A stretch of DNA of 21,367 nucleotides, taken from a virus. Location: positions 1 to 21,367 of IMG/VR virus record IMGVR_UViG_3300000553_000386, one strand, 5' to 3'. The notes beneath the pieces were generated by a model. That model was not told the DNA's origin. It worked only from the letters and a program-made list of their open reading frames with translations, and ran no database searches. Each line of letters begins with the position of its first letter. Position 1 is the stretch's first letter. This document shows positions 1-6,542 of this stretch, piece after piece. The translations under genes were made by a program, and so were the position numbers.

Positions 1-931
1 CCCTACCTTCTACTTGCGTCCAATATACCCTCATCGCTTTATACGGATTTTTCATTGGATCTTCATCCGGTAACTCTGCAGCAGTCATCAACTCCCAAAA
101 CATATTATAACCATTTGGAGTTGATGTAATTATAATTCTAGAATTATCAACTGAAGATACAACTGGTACAATAGAACCATAATAATCTCTAATAAAATTA
201 TCAGGAATATGTGCAAACTCATCCAGATATAACAGATCTATCGTAAATCCAATTGATGGATCTTTTGTTCTATTTTCTGTTTGAATTCTAGAGTTGTTTT
301 CAAATGCAATTTGTGTTTCATTCCAGTTCGTAACACCTTTCTTTAAGAAAAATGGCAATAATTTATAAATATCTTTAATTTTTCTAATAATTTCTTTAAC
401 TGTTTTGCCTTTATTAGCAACAATCATAACACCTTTCTCATCATTAAATAAAACAAAATGTAAAATTACTATTGCTGCTGAAACTGTATTGTGTGATAAT
501 ATATCATTTGTATAATAACTCATTTCTGGTGTGTTTATGGATAAATCAAACATGCTTGTTTTTCCATAAACTTTTTCAACTTTCTTTACTCTACTTTGAC
601 CTTGTTTCGTTAAAATAATATCATTAATAGTTAAATCAATTAACATTTTTGTTTCATGATTTTCACAATATAGTATGTGTGTGTCAGCGCCTTCAAACCA
701 TAAACCATTTTCTAATTCCAATCTATATCGTTGAAAGGGTTGAGTTATATTTATTTCAGTTACTGGAACCATTCCATAATCGGTTTCAACTAACAATTCA
801 TTTTCAAGAAAGATAGTATTAACAAATTTCTTCATTAGGTCTTCTTCATTAGGATTAAAATTTCTAAATTCATATTTTTCTATTAATTGAATTAAGAAAT
901 AAATTATTGTTTTTATTATATTTTTTAACAT
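1..931 (-). CDS. Terminase large subunit, C-terminal half with C-intein (partial)
   Basis: This gene encodes the second half of the DNA-packaging motor ATPase (T4 gp17 type) and runs off the window at base 1. Reading from the ATG at 931, residues 1-148 are a C-intein ending DILSHN. Residue 149 (Thr) starts the extein with TVSAAIVILHF, the continuation of the P-loop. Walker B follows as DLLYLDEFAHIP, then a coupling-motif region IIITSTPNGYN. The nuclease domain lies outside the window. The reading frame upstream of the ATG is closed by stops, so this is a free-standing gene and not the result of a simple frameshift. Its partner half is at 3039-3548 on the same strand. The sequence shows that both halves are separate ORFs with matching intein borders. 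Protein trans-splicing is inferred from the intein family. Confidence 0.93.
   Translation of the reverse strand, partial: MLKNIIKTIIYFLIQLIEKYEFRNFNPNEEDLMKKFVNTIFLENELLVETDYGMVPVTEINITQPFQRYRLELENGLWFEGADTHILYCENHETKMLIDLTINDIILTKQGQSRVKKVEKVYGKTSMFDLSINTPEMSYYTNDILSHNTVSAAIVILHFVLFNDEKGVMIVANKGKTVKEIIRKIKDIYKLLPFFLKKGVTNWNETQIAFENNSRIQTENRTKDPSIGFTIDLLYLDEFAHIPDNFIRDYYGSIVPVVSSVDNSRIIITSTPNGYNMFWELMTAAELPDEDPMKNPYKAMRVYWTQVEGR
488..931 (-). other. C-intein coding segment (148 residues)
   Basis: This segment codes for the C-terminal part of a split intein. Block B is carried here (GADTHILY, His about residue 85), as are block F (MFDLSINTPEMSYYTNDIL) and block G (SHN, followed by Thr as the +1 extein residue). 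Only block A lies on the other piece. That makes it an atypical split like the short-N-fragment terminase intein known from the Ace Lake metagenome (AceL-TerL). The first 40 residues form an extra hydrophobic/charged helical stretch that could dock onto the helical tail of the N-intein. No LAGLIDADG or other endonuclease motif is visible. Confidence 0.9.
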
Positions 932-1068
932 AAAATTCGTTTTTTTAATGTGATTTTACCACAATCACAAATATACGGCAAATTTAATTTTTCATTAAAT
1001 CTAATATTCCATCTTCTTTTCTTTTACTATGTAGTTTTATATATTATATTTTTCATCTCCTAACTTTT

Positions 1069-1077
1069 TATATATAT
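1069..1077. promoter_or_regulatory. TATATATAT box between divergent genes
   Basis: TATATATAT lies 14 bases before the ATG at 1092 on the plus strand, and about 140 bases before the minus-strand ATG at 931. The same box occurs near the start of most transcription units in this window. A late-promoter role, comparable to T4 TATAAATA, is inferred. Confidence 0.4.
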
Positions 1078-1091
1078 GATAAAAAATTATT

Positions 1092-1412
1092 ATGAAACAT
1101 TTAAAGCTATTTGAAAATACAAATAAAAAATTATATGTCGTTTATGATGTTGATGATAATGATAATCCAACTGTTTATGCTTTTAATAATAAAAAAGATA
1201 GGAATAATTTTTTAATAAATCACATACATACTGATTTTTCTGAGGCCGGATTGAATGATGTTGAAGATATATTTGATATTAAGAAATTAGTTGAACTTTA
1301 CAATTTTGATGGTGATAATAAAATATATCTACATACCGCCGAATTTTTAGAAAATGTCAAATTAAAACCAGAAATAGAGACACATATGTTAGCTAACAAA
1401 TATAATTTATAA
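1092..1412 (+). CDS. Small protein with capsid-targeting-like N-terminus
   Basis: This is a 106-residue protein of unknown function. It starts MKHLKLFENTNKK, which resembles the T4 capsid-targeting peptide MKTYQEFIAE, and ends ANKYNL. The C-terminal KYNL and the N-terminal MKxLKxxEN are shared with the protein at 4259-4564, although the middles differ. The middle is acidic and Asn-rich (DVDDNDN). No membrane segment or catalytic motif is seen. It lies on the opposite strand inside the gap between the two terminase halves, with its own TATATATAT box 14 bases upstream and no Shine-Dalgarno sequence. Its 3' end overlaps the frameshifted tail of the next minus-strand gene by 6 bases. It may be head cargo, which is inference. 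Confidence 0.75.
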   Translation: MKHLKLFENTNKKLYVVYDVDDNDNPTVYAFNNKKDRNNFLINHIHTDFSEAGLNDVEDIFDIKKLVELYNFDGDNKIYLHTAEFLENVKLKPEIETHMLANKYNL

Positions 1413-1577
1413 AAATTCTTTTATTATAGACATTAATCTACTTTCCATCAAAGGAAAATTTCCTGTCCACATATTTTTTTTCTCCATATAGGGTCTTTTA
1501 TCCATAATTAATTCATCTATAATCAATTTTGATTTTTCTAAATATTCTCTTGCTAAATCATGAAATAATTTTTCCCA
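1407..1577 (-). pseudogene. Frameshifted C-terminal tail of the HExxH gene at 1553-2134
   Basis: In the -1 frame relative to the gene at 1553-2134, codons stay open for over 50 residues, from KWEKLFHDLAREY to SIIKEFL, and end in TAA at 1407. The junction is an 8-A run (1578-1585 on the coding strand). Losing one A there explains the break. A stretch this long without a stop is unlikely by chance at this base composition, so it is almost certainly the gene's original C-terminus. Joined, the protein would be about 240 residues. The break could be a real mutation, an assembly indel in the homopolymer, or a site of slippage. Confidence 0.75.
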
Positions 1578-2134
1578 TTTTTTTTAAATTCTTCTTCTAA
1601 CTGTATATCATCATATGTTGCTAACCATCTTAATCTATCATATAGCATAGTATTTCTGGCATCAATCTCATGCCTTAAAGATTCATAAACAAGTTGAATA
1701 AATTCGTCATATCTATTATTTTTAAATATTTTTTTTAATCTTAATACTGAATCAATTTGTAAAAAACTTTGTGTTTGATAATCTTCCGAATATATATCAA
1801 ATACATGCTTCAATTCATGTAATATACAAGAAAACAATTCATTATAATCTATATTAATATCAATTACTAATATATTAACAACTATGTCAACTTTTTTACC
1901 CATAGATTTTTCAATAATATTGTAGATATCAACATTACCTGAGTATGGATGTTTTTTTAATTTAGTGTATTCTATATTTAGAATAAATTCTACGAAAGAT
2001 TGATCATTAATCTTAAATATATTTTTTCCTTCTTTTATATTATCAATGATTGTATCTTTTACCTTTGACATAGTTTTTTTCAAAGGAAATTCAACAATTG
2101 ATTCATTAATAAAATTCTGCCATTTACTAATCAT
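1553..2134 (-). CDS. HExxHxxD metalloprotease-like protein (frameshifted near its end)
   Basis: A 193-residue open frame carries ILHELKHVFD at about residues 106-115. This is a zinc-metallopeptidase-type HExxH followed by Asp three residues later. The N-terminus MISKWQNFINES matches the capsid-targeting-like FINE signature seen in several genes here. The frame ends prematurely, just after the A8 run at 1578-1585, and the natural continuation is in the -1 frame down to 1407. It lies between the two halves of the terminase gene, on the same strand, next to a second HExxHxxD gene at 2150-2815. The family is not recognised, the third zinc ligand cannot be assigned, and peptidase activity is inference from the motif only. 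Confidence 0.7.
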   Translation of the reverse strand: MISKWQNFINESIVEFPLKKTMSKVKDTIIDNIKEGKNIFKINDQSFVEFILNIEYTKLKKHPYSGNVDIYNIIEKSMGKKVDIVVNILVIDINIDYNELFSCILHELKHVFDIYSEDYQTQSFLQIDSVLRLKKIFKNNRYDEFIQLVYESLRHEIDARNTMLYDRLRWLATYDDIQLEEEFKKNGKNYFMI

Positions 2135-2149
2135 AAATTAAAATAATTT

Positions 2150-2815
2150 TTACCATAATCCATATAATCTATGAATTCTATTTCTGAATTCTATACCTTT
2201 ATTATTTATAAATTTTTGTGTCTTTCTCATAATAATATCTAGACTTATATTGTTTTCTTTAGAAAAAAGATAATAAAAAATAATAAGCAATTTATGAATT
2301 AAAGGATATCTTTTAATTTTAACCATTTTTTTATTCAAATTCATAAAACCATTAAAAAAATTTATTTTTACTTTATCAGATACATTTTCTAAATCTTTAT
2401 TAATGTCGTAATTAATCATTTTTTCATATAAATTTTTAATACCACTTTCCACCAGAACATGTTCAAATATGAAATTTTTATCATATCCATCTTTTAACAT
2501 TTCTAACATTACTTCATCAATCATATTGTGCATTTGATGTGTAATGGCTTTTATCTCTCCATCATCACTCAAATATAACATATTACATAAATTGTCAAAT
2601 TCTTTTTTATTAAATAGATTTGATATTTTTGATGATATAATATTATCTCTAATTTTTTTAATTTTTAATGAAATCTTTTTTTCATGATCTATTAAATGTG
2701 ATAATTCATGATTAATTGTTGATTTTTTTAATTCTACATTTCTATTAAAAGATAATGAAATTATCATTCCATTATCTGTTAATTTAGAATATCTTTCATT
2801 AAAAAATGCAGACAC
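2150..2815 (-). CDS. HExxHxxD metalloprotease-like protein, 3' part of a frameshifted gene
   Basis: This 221-residue frame has TINHELSHLIDHE at about residues 34-46, the same HExxHxxD pattern as the neighbour at 1553-2134. The listed start is a GTG, but the frame stays open upstream into KYIPKTSFRIHKFIINFNSG, overlapping the ORF at 2836-3018 in another frame. The natural reading joins the two: ...KFEIDR, then KYIPKTSF, with one A missing in the short A-tract at 2876-2878. The restored protein would be near 290 residues and would begin with a FEDFINEK signature. The rest is Lys/Asn/Ile-rich and mostly helical in appearance. Peptidase activity is inferred from the motif alone. Confidence 0.65.
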   Translation of the reverse strand: MSAFFNERYSKLTDNGMIISLSFNRNVELKKSTINHELSHLIDHEKKISLKIKKIRDNIISSKISNLFNKKEFDNLCNMLYLSDDGEIKAITHQMHNMIDEVMLEMLKDGYDKNFIFEHVLVESGIKNLYEKMINYDINKDLENVSDKVKINFFNGFMNLNKKMVKIKRYPLIHKLLIIFYYLFSKENNISLDIIMRKTQKFINNKGIEFRNRIHRLYGLW

Positions 2816-2835
2816 ATCACCAGAATTAAAATTTA

Positions 2836-3018
2836 TTATGAATTTATGAATTCTAAAACTTGTTTTAGGTATATATTTCTATCAATCTCAAATTTAATTT
2901 TATCATGATTTTTTAATATTTCATATAAAAAATTAGATAAAATCAAAACATCATCATGTATGCCAAGTTTTTCATTAATAAAATCTTCAAAATCTAAATA
3001 TTGGTCGCATTCAGTCAA
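2836..3018 (-). CDS. 5' part of the frameshifted HExxH gene (FINE-signature N-terminus)
   Basis: A 60-codon frame carries YLDFEDFINEKLG near its start, a good match to the capsid-targeting-like signature found in other genes here. No ATG exists in this frame, and the TTG at 3018 is the most plausible start. An ATG at 3010 is in a different frame and stops after seven residues. The last residues (IYLKQVLEFINS) are probably out-of-frame translation past a one-base deletion at about 2876-2880, because the -1 frame continues smoothly into the HExxH ORF at 2150-2815. It follows the N-terminal terminase gene by about 20 bases. It is best regarded as the front of a broken gene and not as an independent small protein. 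Confidence 0.5.
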   Translation of the reverse strand: MTECDQYLDFEDFINEKLGIHDDVLILSNFLYEILKNHDKIKFEIDRNIYLKQVLEFINS

Positions 3019-3038
3019 AATGGTAAATACTTTAAATA

Positions 3039-3548
3039 TTATTGCAATTTATACAAAATATTATACAATTTAATTTTTATTTTTTCTAATAAAGTTAATT
3101 TTCTTTCCTTCTTTAATTCATTATAATAAAGCAATCCAATTGGAATAATAATTTTTTGATTATTTTCCGAAATTACTAACACATTGGTTATGAACGAGTT
3201 GCATTTTCCTGTCTGCCTACTTGCCATTAATATACTTCTAGGATTTTTTGTATATAGATCTATAATATCTTTTTGATAGTCTCGAAGTTTCATTGGTCCG
3301 ACTGATCCATCTTCTCTTTTAATTTGACAATATTTTTCAGCAAAATAATGTATATCAATTTTACATTTAACATATTCTTCAAATTCATCTTTTGTCATTG
3401 CGAACGTTAAAAAAGGTTTACGAACACCTCTAGTATTTGCGAACCAAACTTTTTCATATCGTTTAAGAATTTTTCCTAAATTTTCTCTTTGTTCAATGTC
3501 GTTTATTATATCTGTAGTTAATACAAATTCATCAATTTTTTCACCCAT
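3039..3548 (-). CDS. Terminase large subunit, N-terminal half with N-intein
   Basis: This gene encodes the first part of the packaging ATPase. Residues 1-115 are terminase: a helical N-terminus with KPFLTFAMTKDEFEEYV, then an adenine-binding-type MKLRDYQKDIIDLY, then the P-loop SILMASRQTGK ending at Lys115. Cys116 starts a 54-residue N-intein (CNSFITNVLVI is block A) that ends in a basic helical tail. The chain is cut exactly where the P-loop needs its Thr/Ser, and that residue is supplied by the other half (TVSAAIVIL at 1-931). Neither half alone would be a working ATPase. It sits downstream of the gp25-like gene, with no clear Shine-Dalgarno sequence and an AT-rich leader containing TATAAAT. 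Confidence 0.93.
   Translation of the reverse strand: MGEKIDEFVLTTDIINDIEQRENLGKILKRYEKVWFANTRGVRKPFLTFAMTKDEFEEYVKCKIDIHYFAEKYCQIKREDGSVGPMKLRDYQKDIIDLYTKNPRSILMASRQTGKCNSFITNVLVISENNQKIIIPIGLLYYNELKKERKLTLLEKIKIKLYNILYKLQ
3042..3203 (-). other. N-intein coding segment (54 residues)
   Basis: The segment starts at Cys116 of the N-terminal terminase protein. Block A is present as CNSFITNVLVI. No TxxH block B follows, and that block is found on the C-terminal piece. The second half (ELKKERKLTLLEKIKIKLY) is basic and probably helical, while the partner fragment begins with a hydrophobic helical stretch, so the tails may help the halves associate. N-fragments of naturally split terminase inteins can be this short or shorter. 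Confidence 0.88.
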
Positions 3549-3563
3549 AAAAATTTATATTTT

Positions 3564-3935
3564 TTATTCAAAAATGAACTCTATATTGTATCCTTTTATA
3601 ACAAAATTCAGATAGAGTATATCTCTTAGTGTACCTTCAAATACATTTACTGATAAAGTGTAACCTAAATCAGCAAGTTCCGTTATATAAATAGATATTT
3701 GTTCGTCCACTTTCTTTTTTAATGTCTCAGTTGTAACTCTTGTTTGCCACAAGTAATATTCTAAATTTACTCCCATATTAATGTCACCTAAAACTTCACC
3801 TTGGTTAGTAAAAAGTATCATTTCTAATTTTTGAACAATAACTTCGATTTCATCATCTTCAACTATTCTATTTACTTCATATTTTGGATGACCTGGATAT
3901 CTGATAACTAAATCTTTTATGTCTTTTAATGCCAT
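3564..3935 (-). CDS. Baseplate wedge protein, gp25-like
   Basis: This 123-residue protein belongs to the T4 gp25 / GPW-gp25 family, which forms part of the inner baseplate wedge and initiates sheath assembly. The typical central pattern is LEMILFTNQGEVLGDINMG, followed by LEYYLWQT and a VxxxxLRDIL-type C-terminal region with alternating beta strands. The length is close to T4 gp25 (132 residues). It lies between the gp6-like gene and the terminase half. Its promoter probably sits in the palindromic TATATATATA segment at 3940-3973, about 18 bases upstream. The start ATG at 3935 follows AAAGGTTTCAG, at best a weak ribosome-binding site. Confidence 0.85.
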   Translation of the reverse strand: MALKDIKDLVIRYPGHPKYEVNRIVEDDEIEVIVQKLEMILFTNQGEVLGDINMGVNLEYYLWQTRVTTETLKKKVDEQISIYITELADLGYTLSVNVFEGTLRDILYLNFVIKGYNIEFIFE

Positions 3936-3939
3936 CTGA

Positions 3940-3973
3940 AACCTTTTTTTATTATATATATAAAAAAAAGGTT
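3940..3973. promoter_or_regulatory. Palindromic divergent promoter region (AACCTTTTTT...AAAAAAGGTT)
   Basis: A near-perfect inverted repeat, AACCTTTTTTT at 3940-3950 and AAAAAAAAGGTT at 3962-3973, surrounds TATATATATA at 3953-3962. It separates the divergent genes ending at 3935 (minus start) and starting at 3980 (plus), with the box about 18 bases from both start codons. A bidirectional promoter is inferred from position. A hairpin role cannot be excluded. Confidence 0.45.
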
Positions 3974-3979
3974 ATCTAA

Positions 3980-4264
3980 ATGGAGGAAGAAAAAGAAGTT
4001 AATTTTATATCAATTATAGATTACATTGGAGAAATAAATGGTGGTGTTGCAGTTTTATTATCAATAAAAGTAAGAGATAAAATTTATCAATTGTTATATT
4101 GGTTTACCAGAGATGATAATTATATAATGTCAATTGATGAAAATTTTTTAAGAGACTACAACATTAAAAATATTTATGAGTATGAAAACTACAAAAAACT
4201 AGCATTTTATATTCATACATTTGTATTAAATAATAAAGAAGAAATATTTAAAGAATTTTTATAA
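3980..4264 (+). CDS. Hypothetical protein (94 residues)
   Basis: The function is not recognised. The protein starts MEEEKEVNFISIIDYIG, with an acidic start, a beta-rich middle (GGVAVLLSIKVRDKIYQLLYWF) and a Tyr/Asn/Lys-rich C-terminus. No signal peptide or clear membrane segment is seen. It is a lone plus-strand gene inserted in the minus-strand baseplate block, with its own TATATATATA box 18 bases upstream, and it overlaps the convergent gene at 4259-4564 by 6 bases. Its N-terminus does not match the capsid-targeting signature of the other small genes. Isolated opposite-strand genes like this are typical of cargo or moron insertions. Confidence 0.65.
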   Translation: MEEEKEVNFISIIDYIGEINGGVAVLLSIKVRDKIYQLLYWFTRDDNYIMSIDENFLRDYNIKNIYEYENYKKLAFYIHTFVLNNKEEIFKEFL

Positions 4265-4564
4265 ATTATATTTTTGTGCAGCTATAGATAATTCTACCTC
4301 TTTTACCTCTGATTTAGTAAGTTTTTTAACTATTTCATAATCAAAAAACATATATGATTCTTCTTCTTTAAGTGGATTATGAACACTTACACAAAAATGT
4401 TTTAAAAACTTAAATAATTCTGGATGTTTATCAAGAACCATCAATTTATTTTTAAAACCAATATCAGAAGAAGTTATGATAACATAATCACCTTTTTTGA
4501 GATCTTCATATTCAACAACATGCGTGTAATCGGTTGAGTTTTCGTATGTTTTTAAATATTTCAT
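4259..4564 (-). CDS. Small protein with capsid-targeting-like N-terminus
   Basis: This is a 101-residue protein of unknown function. It starts MKYLKTYENSTDYTH, close to the T4 capsid-targeting peptide (MKTYQEFIAE), and ends AAQKYNL, sharing its C-terminal KYNL with the protein at 1092-1412. The middle contains LKKGDYVIITSS, which reads like a small beta-barrel segment. It follows the gp6-like gene by a few bases, with GATAGGAA before the ATG as a possible weak ribosome-binding site. It is probably co-transcribed with the baseplate genes. Head cargo is a possibility by signature only. Confidence 0.75.
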   Translation of the reverse strand: MKYLKTYENSTDYTHVVEYEDLKKGDYVIITSSDIGFKNKLMVLDKHPELFKFLKHFCVSVHNPLKEEESYMFFDYEIVKKLTKSEVKEVELSIAAQKYNL

Positions 4565-4572
4565 TTCCTATC

Positions 4573-6540
4573 TTATTTTCTAGGTGTTACACCTTTCCAA
4601 ATTATATTAATTGTACTAAAACCATCTGTTGATCTTGGGTCTTCGTGAAAAAATACGCCATTTCTATTACTCCAACCACCTCTTAATATAACTAATTCAT
4701 TTTTTCCAATAATAATATCACCTAAAGTAGGATCAATATCTATTAATTTTTTAGAATCATATTGTGTTTCCTTATATGATACTATTGTAGTGTTTCCTAC
4801 TGAAGTTTTATCGGTATTGGTCACTGTGGTTGATTGATTTTGTGTTGGAGTGCCTAGTATAGAAAGCTTATTAACTGTGGATTGTGATTTATCTGTACTT
4901 ACTTTATTTAAAGTTTGCTGATTATTAACTGCATTGGTATAAGAATCTACTGTTACATTAACTGCTGATGTTGTAGTAGCATATGTTGATTGTAATACAT
5001 TTTTCTTTGTTGCAGATAAAATAGCTCCATCTTTATGATAATCCTCAGTAGCTTTACTAACAAATTCTAAATTAATAGAATCTATACCATCAATTCCTTT
5101 TAATTGGCTAATTAAATCAGCTTTAATAATTCTATCATACCTACTATATGTCGAAAAATAATCAGATAAAACATTTACAATTTGATCTCTAATATTTTCT
5201 TTTGTAACATCATCAAATTTTCTAATAAAAATATTTACTATAAATTTTTTAATTATGGGGTCAAGTATTTTTATTGATGATGTTATACTTACAATACCTT
5301 GTTTTTTTAAATATGTTATTATTCGTTGTTTTTCTTCAGAATCTAGATAAAAACTACTAAAAGGAACATTAAAATAATTAACATCTGTAGAAAAATAATC
5401 AGTAATTCTTGGAACTAAATTTAAGTACATCTCATTTATATTAATAGCATCTAAAGTTCCATCACTATCTATATCTATTTTAATCATATCCAACGTATTA
5501 AATGCATTAACCTTAGAAAACATATTTAATTTTTTTAAATGATAAATAAATTGTGCTGGTGTTGCAAGTACAAAATTTCTGGAAACATAAGGAATAATAG
5601 TTTTGGTATATTGAATATCTTCACCATCAGATGCAAAAATTATGTCTGTATCAACATAAACATCAAAAATTTGGTCTACTTGTATTGCATTACCATCATC
5701 GTCATATAAATCATCAACAAAACTAAAATCATTTACTTTACTATTTAAAATATTACCTTGTAAACCATTAGTCAATAGATATTTAACTTCAATTAGAGAT
5801 CCGATTGGTGGAATGATACCATTTATACTATTACCAAAATAAACATCCATTCCACCATTAAAACCAGTTCTAGTATAACATGCATATTCATTTTGAAGTA
5901 GATCAGTTAAATGATCTTTAATTGTTAAATTTATACCATTAAGTGTGATTTGATAATCAAAATTATCAATTGTTGTATTATTACTAACATTCACTTGTAT
6001 AGATTGTGTTGGATTACCATCACCTGTAAATGATTGAGTATCATATTTTCCTTGAATAATGTTTACAAAAAATTGACAGCCTGGTGTTAAGGAATATAAA
6101 TTTTTATCAGTTCCAACTTTTAATGTATAAAAAAGGCTATTGGTTTTATTTTTAAGAACTGTATCGTCATAAATAGTTACTTGCCCACCAGATACTTTAT
6201 CTGCAATACTAATTCCTTGTTTAAGTTTAAATTTAAGTGTACCTTTTGCCGATATTGCTCTTGATGGATTATGACCAGAAATTCTAGCAATATTATTTAT
6301 CATTCTTCTAGTGTTTGCTTGATCTATATCAATTTGTTTAGTATAATTTTTCAACATTAAGATATTTTGAAGAAAAAATTCTTTAACAACTTCTAATATT
6401 TGTCCATACCCTGAAGATGAATTAAAAAGTAGACCTGATTTATTATAAGCAGCACTTAACCAATTAGTTACTTGGTTAGTTAAATTTGTATAATTTAACT
6501 CTATAAAATTAAAAACTCTATTTAATTTTGTATTTGCCAT
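4573..6540 (-). CDS. Baseplate wedge protein, gp6 / baseplate-J-like
   Basis: This 655-residue protein is close in length to T4 gp6 (660). The baseplate-J-type core is at about residues 230-265: GGMDVYFGNSINGIIPP, then GSLIEVKYLLTNG and QGN. That is the family pattern of a glycine/proline-rich turn followed by a T-G-GN strand. The N-terminal 70 residues are helical (NQVTNWLSAAYN). Residues of about 515-605 form a Ser/Thr/Asn/Gln-rich low-complexity linker, then a C-terminal domain with VILRGGWSNRNGVFF. In T4, gp6 dimers link baseplate wedges into the ring. It is in a tight array with the upstream 216-residue gene (2-base spacing) and the 921-residue gene, as expected for a wedge operon. The exact equivalent is inferred from architecture. 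Confidence 0.8.
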   Translation of the reverse strand: MANTKLNRVFNFIELNYTNLTNQVTNWLSAAYNKSGLLFNSSSGYGQILEVVKEFFLQNILMLKNYTKQIDIDQANTRRMINNIARISGHNPSRAISAKGTLKFKLKQGISIADKVSGGQVTIYDDTVLKNKTNSLFYTLKVGTDKNLYSLTPGCQFFVNIIQGKYDTQSFTGDGNPTQSIQVNVSNNTTIDNFDYQITLNGINLTIKDHLTDLLQNEYACYTRTGFNGGMDVYFGNSINGIIPPIGSLIEVKYLLTNGLQGNILNSKVNDFSFVDDLYDDDGNAIQVDQIFDVYVDTDIIFASDGEDIQYTKTIIPYVSRNFVLATPAQFIYHLKKLNMFSKVNAFNTLDMIKIDIDSDGTLDAININEMYLNLVPRITDYFSTDVNYFNVPFSSFYLDSEEKQRIITYLKKQGIVSITSSIKILDPIIKKFIVNIFIRKFDDVTKENIRDQIVNVLSDYFSTYSRYDRIIKADLISQLKGIDGIDSINLEFVSKATEDYHKDGAILSATKKNVLQSTYATTTSAVNVTVDSYTNAVNNQQTLNKVSTDKSQSTVNKLSILGTPTQNQSTTVTNTDKTSVGNTTIVSYKETQYDSKKLIDIDPTLGDIIIGKNELVILRGGWSNRNGVFFHEDPRSTDGFSTINIIWKGVTPRK

Positions 6541-6542
6541 TG

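Noticed and set aside
1054-1061. AGGAG followed at once by ATG on the minus strand near 1056 as a start for the C-intein gene
   Set aside because: There is no spacing between AGGAG and ATG, and the frame stops after nine codons.
3000-3018. ATG at 3010 (MRPIFRF) as the true start of the FINE gene, with a further one-base shift
   Set aside because: It needs another indel in a T-run; the TTG at 3018 gives an uninterrupted frame into FEDFINEK, so the simpler reading is kept.
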